From the NCBI GenBank assembly GCA_032622095.1, contig CP136064.1, forward strand, positions 494,001 through 558,000: a DNA stretch of 64,000 nucleotides, read 5' to 3'. Both the position numbers and the translations under genes were made by a program. This DNA comes from Siphonodentalium dalli (taxonomy: Eukaryota > Mollusca > Scaphopoda > Gadilida > Siphonodentaliidae). Position 1 is the stretch's first letter. Every line of letters starts with the position of its first letter. Below the pieces are notes generated by a model. The model was not told the DNA's origin. It did not search any database and saw only the letters and a list, made by a program, of their open reading frames with translations. Below, piece after piece: positions 35,126-50,100 of the stretch.

Positions 35126-38100
35126 ATGGCGCGGTATGGAGAAACATGCGCCAAATTGAAAATATCCAACCGTACTCCACCATGGAACCAGTCTATAGCA
35201 GATACCCCTTTAAGTTGGTGACTGTGTTACTTATGTCCCTTTAAGTTGAGATACATCTGTTCCTTTAAACATACATTTGCATTCCAACATGAAGATATAT
35301 ATTTTCTGCAGTCATTGTAAATGACAACCCGATTCGGATATGGCCAGATTTGACATGGCGCGGTATGGAGAAACATGCGCCAAATTGAAAATATCCAACC
35401 GTACTCCACCATGGAACCAGTCTATAGCAGATACCCCTTTAAGTTGGTGACTGTGTTACTTATGTCCCTTTAAGTTGAGATACATCTGTTCCTTTAAACA
35501 TACATTTGCTTTCCAACATGAAGATATTTATTTTCTGTAGTCATTGTAAATGACAACCCGATTCGGATATGGCCAGATTTGACATGGCGCGGTATGGAAA
35601 AACATGCGCCAAATTGAAAATATCCAACCGTACTCCACCATGGAACCAGTCTATAGCAGATACCCCTTAAAGTTGGTGACTGTGTTACTTATGTCCCTTT
35701 AAGTTGAGATACATCTGTTCCTTTAAACATACATTTGCATTCCAACATAAAGATATTTATTTTCTGTAGTCATTGTAAATGACAACTCGATTCGGATATG
35801 GCCAGATTTGACATGGCGCGGTAGGGAGAAACATGCGCCAAATTGAAAATATCCAACAGTACTCCACCATGGAACCAGTCTATAGCAGATACCCCTTAAA
35901 GTTGGTGACTGTGTTACTTATGTCCCTTTAAGTTGAGATACATCTGTTTCTTTAAACATACATTTGCATTCCAACATGAAGATATTTATTTTCTGTAGTC
36001 ATTGTAAATGACAACCCGATTCGGATATGGCCAGATTTGACATGGCGCGGTATGGAGAAACATGCGCCAAATAGAAAATATCCAACCGTACTCCACCATG
36101 GAACCAGTCTATAGCAGATACCCCTTAAAGTTGGTGACTGTGTTACTTATGTCCCTTTAAGTTGAGATACATCTGTTCCTTTAAACATACATTTGCATTC
36201 CAACATGAAGATATTTATTTTCTGTAGTCATTGTAAATGACAACCCGATTCGGATATGGCCAGATTTGACATGGCGCGGTATGGAGAAACATGCGCCAAA
36301 TAGAAAATATCCAACCGTACTCCACCATGGAACCAGTCTAAATCAGACACCTCTTTAAGTTGGTGACTGTGTTACTTATGTTTCTTTAAGTTGAGATACA
36401 TCTGTTCCTTTAAACATACATTTGCATTCCAACATGAAGATATTTATTTTCTGTAGTCATTGTAAATGACAACCCGATTCGGATATGGCCAGATTTGACA
36501 TGGCGCGGTATGGAGAAACATGCGCAAAATTGAAAATATCCAACCGTACTCCACCATGTAACCAGTCTATAGCAGATACCCCTTAAAGTTGGTGACGGTG
36601 TTACTTATGTCCCTTTAAGTTGAGATACATCTGTTCCTTTAAACATACATTTGCATTCCAACATGAAGATATATATTTTCTGCAGTCATTGTAAATGACA
36701 ACCCGATTCGGATATGGCCAGATTTGACATGGCGCGGTATGGAGAAACATGCGCAAAATTGAAAATATCCAACCGTACTCCACCATGGAACCAGTCTATA
36801 GCAGATACCCCTTAAAGTTGGTGACTGTGTTACTTATGTCCCTTTAAGTTGAGATACATCTGTTCCTTTAAACATACATTTGCATTCCAACATGAAGATA
36901 TATATTTTCTGCAGTCATTGTAAATGACAACCCGATTCGGATATGGCCAGATTTGACATGGCGCGGTATGGAGAAACAAGCGCCAAATTGAAAATATCCA
37001 ATCGTACTCCACCATGGAACCAGTCTATAGCAGATACCCCTTCAAGTTGGTGACTGTGTTACTTATGTCCCTTTAAGTTGAGATACATCTGTTTCTTTAA
37101 ACATACATTTGCATTCCACCATGAAGATATATATTTTCTGCAGTCATTGTAAATGACAACCCGATTCGGATAGGGCCAGATTTGACATGACGCGGTATGG
37201 AGAAACATGCGCCAAATTGAAAATATCCAACCGTACTCCACCATGGAACCAGTCTATATCAGACACCCCTTTAAGTTGGTGACTGTGTTACTTATGTTTC
37301 TTTAAGTTGAGATACATCTGTTCCTTTAAACATACATTTGCATTCCACCATGAAGATATATATTTTCTGCAGTCATTGTAAATGACAACCCGATTCGGAT
37401 ATGGCCAGATTTGACATGGCGCGGTATGGAGAAACATGCGCCAAATTGAAAATATCCAACCGTACTCCACCATGGAACCAGTCTATAGCAGATACCCCTT
37501 TAAGATGGTGACTGTGTTGCTTATGTCCCTTTAAGTTGAGATACATCTGTTCCTTTAAACATACATTTGCATTCCAACATGAAGATATTTATTTTCTGTT
37601 GTCATTGTAAATGACAACCCGATTCGGATATGGCCAGATTTGACATGGCGCGGTATGGAGAAACATGCGCCAAATTGAAAATATCCAACCGTACTCCACC
37701 ATGGAACCAGTCTATAGCAGATACCCCTTAAAGTTGGTGACTGTGTTACTTATGTCCCTTTAAGTTGAGATACATCTGTTCCTTTAAACATACATTTGCA
37801 TTCCAACATGAAGATATTTATTTTCTGTAGTCATTGTAAATGACAACCCGATTCGGATATGGCCAGATTTGACATGGCGCGGTATGGAGAAACATGCGCC
37901 AAATTGAAAATATCCAACAGTACTCCACCATGGAACCAGTCTATAGCAGATACCCCTTAAAGTTGGTGACTGTGTTACTTATGTCCCTTTAAGTTGAGAT
38001 ACATCTGTTCCTTTAAACATACATTTGCATTCCAACATGAAGATATTTATTTTCTGTAGTCATTGTAAATGACAACCCGATTCGGATATGGCCAGATTTG

Positions 38101-41100
38101 ACATGGCGCGGTATGGAGAAACATGCGCCAAATAGAAAATATCCAACCGTACTCCACCATGTAACCAGTCTATAGCAGATACCCCTTAAAGTTGGTGACG
38201 GTGTTACTTATGTCCCTTTAAGTTGAGATACATCTGTTCCTTTAAACATACATTTGCATTCCAACATGAAGATATATATTTTCTGTAGTCATTGTAAATG
38301 ACAACCCGATTCGGATATGGCCAGATTTGACATGGCGCGGTATGGAGAAACATGCGCCAAATAGAAAATATCCAACCGTACTCCACCATGGAACCAGTCT
38401 ATAGCAGATACCCCTTAAAGTTGGTGACTGTGTTACTTATGTCCCTTTAAGTTGAGATACATCTGTTCCTTTAAACATACATTTGCATTCCAACATGAAG
38501 ATATTTATTTTCTGTAGTCATTGTAAATGACAACCCGATTCGGATATGGCCAGATTTGACATGGCGCGGTATGGAGAAACATGCGCCAAATAGAAAATAT
38601 CCAACCGTACTCCACCATGGAACCAGTCTAAATCAGACACCTCTTTAAGTTGGTGACTGTGTTACTTATGTTTCTTTAAGTTGAGATACATCTGTTCCTT
38701 TAAACATACATTTGCATTCCAACATGAAGATATTTATTTTCTGTAGTCATTGTAAATGACAACCCGATTCGGATATGGCCAGATTTGACATGGCGCGGTA
38801 TGGAGAAACATGCGCAAAATTGAAAATATCCAACCGTACTCCACCATGTAACCAGTCTATAGCAGATACCCCTTAAAGTTGGTGACGGTGTTACTTATGT
38901 CCCTTTAAGTTGAGATACATCTGTTCCTTTAAACATACATTTGCATTCCAACATGAAGATATATATTTTCTGCAGTCATTGTAAATGACAACCCGATTCG
39001 GATATGGCCAGATTTGACATGGCGCGGTATGGAGAAACATGCGCAAAATTGAAAATATCCAACCGTACTCCACCATGGAACCAGTCTATAGCAGATACCC
39101 CTTAAAGTTGGTGACTGTGTTACTTATGTCCCTTTAAGTTGAGATACATCTGTTCCTTTAAACATACATTTGCATTCCAACATGAAGATATATATTTTCT
39201 GCAGTCATTGTAAATGACAACCCGATTCGGATATGGCCAGATTTGACATGGCGCGGTATGGAGAAACAAGCGCCAAATTGAAAATATCCAATCGTACTCC
39301 ACCATGGAACCAGTCTATAGCAGATACCCCTTCAAGTTGGTGACTGTGTTACTTATGTCCCTTTAAGTTGAGATACATCTGTTTCTTTAAACATACATTT
39401 GCATTCCACCATGAAGATATATATTTTCTGCAGTCATTGTAAATGACAACCCGATTCGGATAGGGCCAGATTTGACATGACGCGGTATGGAGAAACATGC
39501 GCCAAATTGAAAATATCCAACCGTACTCCACCATGGAACCAGTCTATATCAGACACCCCTTTAAGTTGGTGACTGTGTTACTTATGTTTCTTTAAGTTGA
39601 GATACATCTGTTCCTTTAAACATACATTTGCATTCCACCATGAAGATATATATTTTCTGCAGTCATTGTAAATGACAACCCGATTCGGATATGGCCAGAT
39701 TTGACATGGCGCGGTATGGAGAAACATGCGCCAAATTGAAAATATCCAACCGTACTCCACCATGGAACCAGTCTATAGCAGATACCCCTTTAAGATGGTG
39801 ACTGTGTTGCTTATGTCCCTTTAAGTTGAGATACATCTGTTCCTTTAAACATACATTTGCATTCCAACATGAAGATATTTATTTTCTGTTGTCATTGTAA
39901 ATGACAACCCGATTCGGATATGGCCAGATTTGACATGGCGCGGTATGGAGAAACATGCGCCAAATTGAAAATATCCAACCGTACTCCACCATGGAACCAG
40001 TCTATAGCAGATACCCCTTAAAGTTGGTGACTGTGTTACTTATGTCCCTTTAAGTTGAGATACATCTGTTCCTTTAAACATACATTTGCATTCCAACATG
40101 AAGATATTTATTTTCTGTAGTCATTGTAAATGACAACCCGATTCGGATATGGCCAGATTTGACATGGCGCGGTATGGAGAAACATGCGCCAAATTGAAAA
40201 TATCCAACAGTACTCCACCATGGAACCAGTCTATAGCAGATACCCCTTAAAGTTGGTGACTGTGTTACTTATGTCCCTTTAAGTTGAGATACATCTGTTC
40301 CTTTAAACATACATTTGCATTCCAACATGAAGATATTTAATTTCTGTAGTCATTGTAAATGACAACCCGATTCGGATATGGCCAGATTTGACATGGCGCG
40401 GTATGGAGAAACATGCGCCAAATAGAAAATATCCAACCGTACTCCACCATGGAACCAGTCTATAGCAGATACCCCTTAAAGTTGGTGACTGTGTTACTTA
40501 TGTCCCTTTAAGTTGAGATACATCTGTTCCTCTAAACATACATTTGCATTCCAACATGAAGATATTTATTTTCTGTAGTCATTGTAAATGACAACCCGAT
40601 TCGGATATGGCCAGATTTGACATGGCGCGGTATGGAGAAACATGCGCCAAGTAGAAAATATCCAACCGTACTCCACCATGGAACCAGTCTAAATCAGACA
40701 CCTCTTTAAGTTGGTGACTGTGTTACTTATGTCCCTTTAAGTTGAGATACATCTGTTCCTTTAAACATACATTTGCATTCCAACATGAAGATATTTATTT
40801 TCTGCAGTCATTGTAAATGACAACCCGATTCGGATATGGCCAGATTTGACATGGCGCGGTATGGAGAAACATGCGCCAAATTGAAAATATCCAACCGTAC
40901 TCCACCATGGAACCAGTCTATAGCAGATACCCCTTAAAGTTGGTGACTGTGTTACTTATGTCCCTTTAAGTTGAGATACATCTGTTCCTTTAAACATACA
41001 TTTGCATTCCACCATGAAGATATATATTTTCTGCAGTCATTGTAAATGACAACCCGATTCGGATAGGGCCAGATTTGACATGGCGCGGTATGGAGAAACA

Positions 41101-44100
41101 TGCGCCAAATTGAAAATATCCAACCGTACTCCACCATGGAACCAGTCTATAGCAGATACCCCTTTAAGTTGGTGACTGTGTTACTTATGTCCCTTTAAGT
41201 TGAGATACATCTGTTCCTTTAAACATACATTTGCATTCCACCATAAAGATATATATTTTCTGCAGTCATTGTAAATGACAACCCGATTCGGATATGGCCA
41301 GATTTGACATGGCGCGGTATGGAGAAACATGCGACAAATTGAAAATATCCAACCGTACTCCACCATGGAACCAGTCTATAGCAGATACCCCTTTAAGTTG
41401 GTGACTGTGTTACTTATGTCCCTTTAAGTTGAGATACATCTGTTCCTTTAAACATACATTTGCTTTCCAACATGAAGATATTTATTTTCTGTAGTCATTG
41501 TAAATGACAACCCGATTCGGATATGGCCAGATTTGACATGGCGCGGAAGGGAGAAACATGCGCCAAATTGAAAATATCCAACAGTACTCCACCATGGAAC
41601 CAGTCTATAGCAGATACCCCTTAAAGTTGGTGACTGTGTTACTTATGTCCCTTTAAGTTGAGATACATCTGTTTCTTTAAACATACATTTGCATTCCAAC
41701 ATGAAGATATTTATTTTCTGTAGTCATTGTAAATGACAACCCGATTCGGATATGGCCAGATTTGACATGACGCGGTAGGGAGAAACATGCGCCAAATTGA
41801 AAATATCCAACAGTACTCCACCATGGAACCAGTCTATAGCAGATACCCCTTAAAGTTGGTGACGGTGTTACTTATGTCCCTTTAAGTTGAGATACATCTG
41901 TTCCTTTAAACATACATTTGCATTCCACCTTGAAGATATATATTTTCTGCAGTCATTGTAAATGACAACCCGATTCGGATATGGCCAGATTTGACATGGC
42001 GCGGTATGGAGAAACATGCGCAAAATTGAAAATATCCAACCGTACTCCACCATGGAACCAGTCTATAGCAGATACCCCTTAAAGTTGGTGACTGTGTTAC
42101 TTATGTCCCTTTAAGTTGAGATACATCTGTTCCTTTAAACATACATTTGCATTCCACCATGAAGATATATATTTTCTGCAGTCATTGTAAATGACAACCC
42201 GATTCGGATAGGGCCAGATTTGACATGGCGCGGTATGGAGAAACATGCGCCAAATAGAAAATATCCAACCGTACTCCACCATGGAACCAGTCTATAGCAG
42301 ATACCCCTTTAAGTTGGTGACTGTGTTACTTATGTCCCTTTAAGTTGAGATACATCTGTTCCTTTAAACATACATTTGCATTCCACCATGAAGATATATA
42401 TTTTCTGCAGCCATTGTAAATGACAACTCGATTCGGATATGGCCAGATTTGACATGGCGCGGTATGGAGAAACATGCGCCAAATTGAAAATATCCAACCG
42501 TACTCCACCATGGAACCAGTCTATAGCAGATACCCCTTTAAGTTGGTGACTGTGTTACTTATGTCCCTTTAAGTTGAGATACATCTGTTCCTTTAAACAT
42601 ACATTTGCTTTCCAACATGAAGATATTTATTTTCTGTAGTCATTGTAAATGACAACCCGATTCGGATATGGCCAGATTTGACATGGCGCGGTATGGAAAA
42701 ACATGCGCCAAATTGAAAATATCCAACCGTACTCCACCATGGAACCAGTCTATAGCAGATACCCCTTAAAGTTGGTGACTGTGTTACTTATGTCCCTTTA
42801 AGTTGAGATACATCTGTTCCTTTAAACATACATTTGCATTCCAACATGAAGATATTTATTTTCTGTAGTCATTGTAAATGACAACTCGATTCGGATATGG
42901 CCAGATTTGACATGGCGCGGTAGGGAGAAACATGCGCCAAATTGAAAATATCCAACAGTACTCCACCATGGAACCAGTCTATAGCAGATACCCCTTAAAG
43001 TTGGTGACTGTGTTACTTATGTCCCTTTAAGTTGAGATACATCTGTTTCTTTAAACATACATTTGCATTCCAACATGAAGATATTTATTTTCTGTAGTCA
43101 TTGTAAATGACAACCCGATTCGGATATGGCCAGATTTGACATGGCGCGGTATGGAGAAACATGCGCCAAATAGAAAATATCCAACCGTACTCCACCATGG
43201 AACCAGTCTATAGCAGATACCCCTTAAAGTTGGTGACTGTGTTACTTATGTCCCTTTAAGTTGAGATACATCTGTTCCTTTAAACATACATTTGCATTCC
43301 AACATGAAGATATTTATTTTCTGTAGTCATTGTAAATGACAACCCGATTCGGATATGGCCAGATTTGACATGGCGCGGTATGGAGAAACATGCGCCAAAT
43401 AGAAAATATCCAACCGTACTCCACCATGGAACCAGTCTAAATCAGACACCTCTTTAAGTTGGTGACTGTGTTACTTATGTTCCTTTAAGTTGAGATACAT
43501 CTGTTCCTTTAAACATACATTTGCATTCCAACATGAAGATATTTATTTTCTGTAGTCATTGTAAATGACAACCCGATTCGGATATGGCCAGATTTGACAT
43601 GGCGCGGTATGGAGAAACATGCGCAAAATTGAAAATATCCAACCGTACTCCACCATGTAACCAGTCTATAGCAGATACCCCTTAAAGTTGGTGACGGTGT
43701 TACTTATGTCCCTTTAAGTTGAGATACATCTGTTCCTTTAAACATACATTTGCATTCCAACATGAAGATATATATTTTCTGCAGTCATTGTAAATGACAA
43801 CCCGATTCGGATATGGCCAGATTTGACATGGCGCGGTATGGAGAAACATGCGCAAAATTGAAAATATCCAACCGTACTCCACCATGGAACCAGTCTATAG
43901 CAGATACCCCTTAAAGTTGGTGACTGTGTTACTTATGTCCCTTTAAGTTGAGATACATCTGTTCCTTTAAACATACATTTGCATTCCAACATGAAGATAT
44001 ATATTTTCTGCAGTCATTGTAAATGACAACCCGATTCGGATATGGCCAGATTTGACATGGCGCGGTATGGAGAAACAAGCGCCAAATTGAAAATATCCAA

Positions 44101-47100
44101 TCGTACTCCACCATGGAACCAGTCTATAGCAGATACCCCTTAAAGTTGGTGACTGTGTTACTTATGTCCCTTTAAGTTGAGATACATCTGTTTCTTTAAA
44201 CATACATTTGCATTCCACCATGAAGATATATATTTTCTGCAGTCATTGTAAATGACAACCCGATTCGGATAGGGCCAGATTTGACATGACGCGGTATGGA
44301 GAAACATGCGCCAAATTGAAAATATCCAACCGTACTCCACCATGGAACCAGTCTATATCAGACACCCCTTTAAGTTGGTGACTGTGTTACTTATGTTTCT
44401 TTAAGTTGAGATACATCTGTTCCTTTAAACATACATTTGCATTCCACCATGAAGATATATATTTTCTGCAGTCATTGTAAATGACAACCCGATTCGGATA
44501 TGGCCAGATTTGACATGGCGCGGTATGGAGAAACATGCGCCAAATTGAAAATATCCAACCGTACTCCACCATGGAACCAGTCTATAGCAGATACCCCTTT
44601 AAGTTGGTGACTGTGTTGCTTATGTCCCTTTAAGTTGAGATACATCTGTTCCTTTAAACATACATTTGCATTCCAACATGAAGATATTTATTTTCTGTTG
44701 TCATTGTAAATGACAACCCGATTCGGATATGGCCAGATTTGACATGGCGCGGTATGGAGAAACATGCGCCAAATTGAAAATATCCAACCGTACTCCACCA
44801 TGGAACCAGTCTATAGCAGATACCCCTTAAAGTTGGTGACTGTGTTACTTATGTCCCTTTAAGTTGAGATACATCTGTTCCTTTAAACATACATTTGCAT
44901 TCCAACATGAAGATATTTATTTTCTGTAGTCATTGTAAATGACAACCCGATTCGGATATGGCCAGATTTGACATGGCGCGGTATGGAGAAACATGCGCCA
45001 AATTGAAAATATCCAACAGTACTCCACCATGGAACCAGTCTATAGCAGATACCCCTTAAAGTTGGTGACTGTGTTACTTATGTCCCTTTAAGTTGAGATA
45101 CATCTGTTCCTTTAAACATACATTTGCATTCCAACATGAAGATATTTAATTTCTGTAGTCATTGTAAATGACAACCCGATTCGGATATGGCCAGATTTGA
45201 CATGGCGCGGTATGGAGAAACATGCGCCAAATAGAAAATATCCAACCGTACTCCACCATGGAACCAGTCTATAGCAGATACCCCTTAAAGTTGGTGACTG
45301 TGTTACTTATGTCCCTTTAAGTTGAGATACATCTGTTCCTTTAAACATACATTTGCATTCCACCTTGAAGATATATATTTTCTGCAGTCATTGTAAATGA
45401 CAACCCGATTCGGATATGGCCAGATTTGACATGGCGCGGTATGGAGAAACATGCGCAAAATTGAAAATATCCAACCGTACTCCACCATGGAACCAGTCTA
45501 TAGCAGATACCCCTTAAAGTTGGTGACTGTGTTACTTATGTCCCTTTAAGTTGAGATACATCTGTTCCTTTAAACATACATTTGCATTCCACCATGAAGA
45601 TATATATTTTCTGCAGTCATTGTAAATGACAACCCGATTCGGATAGGGCCAGATTTGACATGGCGCGGTATGGAGAAACATGCGCCAAATAGAAAATATC
45701 CAACCGTACTCCACCATGGAACCAGTCTATAGCAGATACCCCTTTAAGTTGGTGACTGTGTTACTTATGTCCCTTTAAGTTGAGATACATCTGTTCCTTT
45801 AAACATACATTTGCATTCCACCATGAAGATATATATTTTCTGCAGCCATTGTAAATGACAACTCGATTCGGATATGGCCAGATTTGACATGGCGCGGTAT
45901 GGAGAAACATGCGCCAAATTGAAAATATCCAACCGTACTCCACCATGGAACCAGTCTATAGCAGATACCCCTTTAAGTTGGTGACTGTGTTACTTATGTC
46001 CCTTTAAGTTGAGATACATCTGTTCCTTTAAACATACATTTGCTTTCCAACATGAAGATATTTATTTTCTGTAGTCATTGTAAATGACAACCCGATTCGG
46101 ATATGGCCAGATTTGACATGGCGCGGTATGGAAAAACATGCGCCAAATTGAAAATATCCAACCGTACTCCACCATGGAACCAGTCTATAGCAGATACCCC
46201 TTAAAGTTGGTGACTGTGTTACTTATGTCCCTTTAAGTTGAGATACATCTGTTCCTTTAAACATACATTTGCATTCCAACATGAAGATATTTATTTTCTG
46301 TAGTCATTGTAAATGACAACTCTATTCGGATATGGCCAGATTTGACATGGCGCGGTAGGGAGAAACATGCGCCAAATTGAAAATATCCAACAGTACTCCA
46401 CCATGGAACCAGTCTATAGCAGATACCCCTTAAAGTTGGTGACTGTGTTACTTATGTCCCTTTAAGTTGAGATACATCTGTTTCTTTAAACATACATTTG
46501 CATTCCAACATGAAGATATTTATTTTCTGTAGTCATTGTAAATGACAACCCGATTCGGATATGGCCAGATTTGACATGGCGCGGTATGGAGAAACATGCG
46601 CCAAATAGAAAATATCCAACCGTACTCCACCATGGAACCAGTCTATAGCAGATACCCCTTAAAGTTGGTGACTGTGTTACTTATGTCCCTTTAAGTTGAG
46701 ATACATCTGTTCCTTTAAACATACATTTGCATTCCAACATGAAGATATTTATTTTCTGTAGTCATTGTAAATGACAACCCGATTCGGATATGGCCAGATT
46801 TGACATGGCGCGGTATGGAGAAACATGCGCCAAATAGAAAATATCCAACCGTACTCCACCATGGAACCAGTCTAAATCAGACACCTCTTTAAGTTGGTGA
46901 CTGTGTTACTTATGTTCCTTTAAGTTGAGATACATCTGTTCCTTTAAACATACATTTGCATTCCAACATGAAGATATTTATTTTCTGTAGTCATTGTAAA
47001 TGACAACCCGATTCGGATATGGCCAGATTTGACATGGCGCGGTATGGAGAAACATGCGCAAAATTGAAAATATCCAACCGTACTCCACCATGTAACCAGT

Positions 47101-47134
47101 CTATAGCAGATACCCCTTAAAGTTGGTGACGGTG

Positions 47135-50100
47135 TTACTTATGTCCCTTTAAGTTGAGATACATCTGTTCCTTTAAACATACATTTGCATTCCAACATGA
47201 AGATATATATTTTCTGCAGTCATTGTAAATGACAACCCGATTCGGATATGGCCAGATTTGACATGGCGCGGTATGGAGAAACATGCGCAAAATTGAAAAT
47301 ATCCAACCGTACTCCACCATGGAACCAGTCTATAGCAGATACCCCTTAAAGTTGGTGACTGTGTTACTTATGTCCCTTTAAGTTGAGATACATCTGTTCC
47401 TTTAAACATACATTTGCATTCCAACATGAAGATATATATTTTCTGCAGTCATTGTAAATGACAACCCGATTCGGATATGGCCAGATTTGACATGGCGCGG
47501 TATGGAGAAACAAGCGCCAAATTGAAAATATCCAATCGTACTCCACCATGGAACCAGTCTATAGCAGATACCCCTTAAAGTTGGTGACTGTGTTACTTAT
47601 GTCCCTTTAAGTTGAGATACATCTGTTTCTTTAAACATACATTTGCATTCCACCATGAAGATATATATTTTCTGCAGTCATTGTAAATGACAACCCGATT
47701 CGGATAGGGCCAGATTTGACATGACGCGGTATGGAGAAACATGCGCCAAATTGAAAATATCCAACCGTACTCCACCATGGAACCAGTCTATATCAGACAC
47801 CCCTTTAAGTTGGTGACTGTGTTACTTATGTTTCTTTAAGTTGAGATACATCTGTTCCTTTAAACATACATTTGCATTCCACCATGAAGATATATATTTT
47901 CTGCAGTCATTGTAAATGACAACCCGATTCGGATATGGCCAGATTTGACATGGCGCGGTATGGAGAAACATGCGCCAAATTGAAAATATCCAACCGTACT
48001 CCACCATGGAACCAGTCTATAGCAGATACCCCTTTAAGTTGGTGACTGTGTTGCTTATGTCCCTTTAAGTTGAGATACATCTGTTCCTTTAAACATACAT
48101 TTGCATTCCAACATGAAGATATTTATTTTCTGTTGTCATTGTAAATGACAACCCGATTCGGATATGGCCAGATTTGACATGGCGCGGTATGGAGAAACAT
48201 GCGCCAAATTGAAAATATCCAACCGTACTCCACCATGGAACCAGTCTATAGCAGATACCCCTTAAAGTTGGTGACTGTGTTACTTATGTCCCTTTAAGTT
48301 GAGATACATCTGTTCCTTTAAACATACATTTGCATTCCAACATGAAGATATTTATTTTCTGTAGTCATTGTAAATGACAACCCGATTCGGATATGGCCAG
48401 ATTTGACATGGCGCGGTATGGAGAAACATGCGCCAAATTGAAAATATCCAACAGTACTCCACCATGGAACCAGTCTATAGCAGATACCCCTTAAAGTTGG
48501 TGACTGTGTTACTTATGTCCCTTTAAGTTGAGATACATCTGTTCCTTTAAACATACATTTGCATTCCAACATGAAGATATTTAATTTCTGTAGTCATTGT
48601 AAATGACAACCCGATTCGGATATGGCCAGATTTGACATGGCGCGGTATGGAGAAACATGCGCCAAATAGAAAATATCCAACCGTACTCCACCATGGAACC
48701 AGTCTATAGCAGATACCCCTTAAAGTTGGTGACTGTGTTACTTATGTCCCTTTAAGTTGAGATACATCTGTTCCTCTAAACATACATTTGCATTCCAACA
48801 TGAAGATATTTATTTTCTGTAGTCATTGTAAATGACAACCCGATTCGGATATGGCCAGATTTGACATGGCGCGGTATGGAGAAACATGCGCCAAGTAGAA
48901 AATATCCAACCGTACTCCACCATGGAACCAGTCTAAATCAGACACCTCTTTAAGTTGGTGACTGTGTTACTTATGTCCCTTTAAGTTGAGATACATCTGT
49001 TCCTTTAAACATACATTTGCATTCCAACATGAAGATATTTATTTTCTGCAGTCATTGTAAATGACAACCCGATTCGGATATGGCCAGATTTGACATGGCG
49101 CGGTATGGAGAAACATGCGCCAAATTGAAAATATACAACCGTACTCCACCATGGAACCAGTCTATAGCAGATACCCCTTAAAGTTGGTGACTGTGTTACT
49201 TATGTCCCTTTAAGTTGAGATACATCTGTTCCTTTAAACATACATTTGCATTCCACCATGAAGATATATATTTTCTGCAGTCATTGTAAATGACAACCCG
49301 ATTCGGATAGGGCCAGATTTGACATGGCGCGGTATGGAGAAACATGCGCCAAATTGAAAATATCCAACCGTACTCCACCATGGAACCAGTCTATAGCAGA
49401 TACCCCTTTAAGTTGGTGACTGTGTTACTTATGTCCCTTTAAGTTGAGATACATCTGTTCCTTTAAACATACATTTGCATTCCACCATAAAGATATATAT
49501 TTTCTGCAGTCATTGTAAATGACAACCCGATTCGGATATGGCCAGATTTGACATGGCGCGGTATGGAGAAACATGCGACAAATTGAAAATATCCAACCGT
49601 ACTCCACCATGGAACCAGTCTATAGCAGATACCCCTTTAAGTTGGTGACTGTGTTACTTATGTCCCTTTAAGTTGAGATACATCTGTTCCTTTAAACATA
49701 CATTTGCTTTCCAACATGAAGATATTTATTTTCTGTAGTCATTGTAAATGACAACCCGATTCGGATATGGCCAGATTTGACATGGCGCGGAAGGGAGAAA
49801 CATGCGCCAAATTGAAAATATCCAACAGTACTCCACCATGGAACCAGTCTATAGCAGATACCCCTTAAAGTTGGTGACTGTGTTACTTATGTCCCTTTAA
49901 GTTGAGATACATCTGTTTCTTTAAACATACATTTGCATTCCAACATGAAGATATTTATTTTCTGTAGTCATTGTAAATGACAACCCGATTCGGATATGGC
50001 CAGATTTGACATGACGCGGTAGGGAGAAACATGCGCCAAATTGAAAATATCCAACAGTACTCCACCATGGAACCAGTCTATAGCAGATATCCCTTAAAGT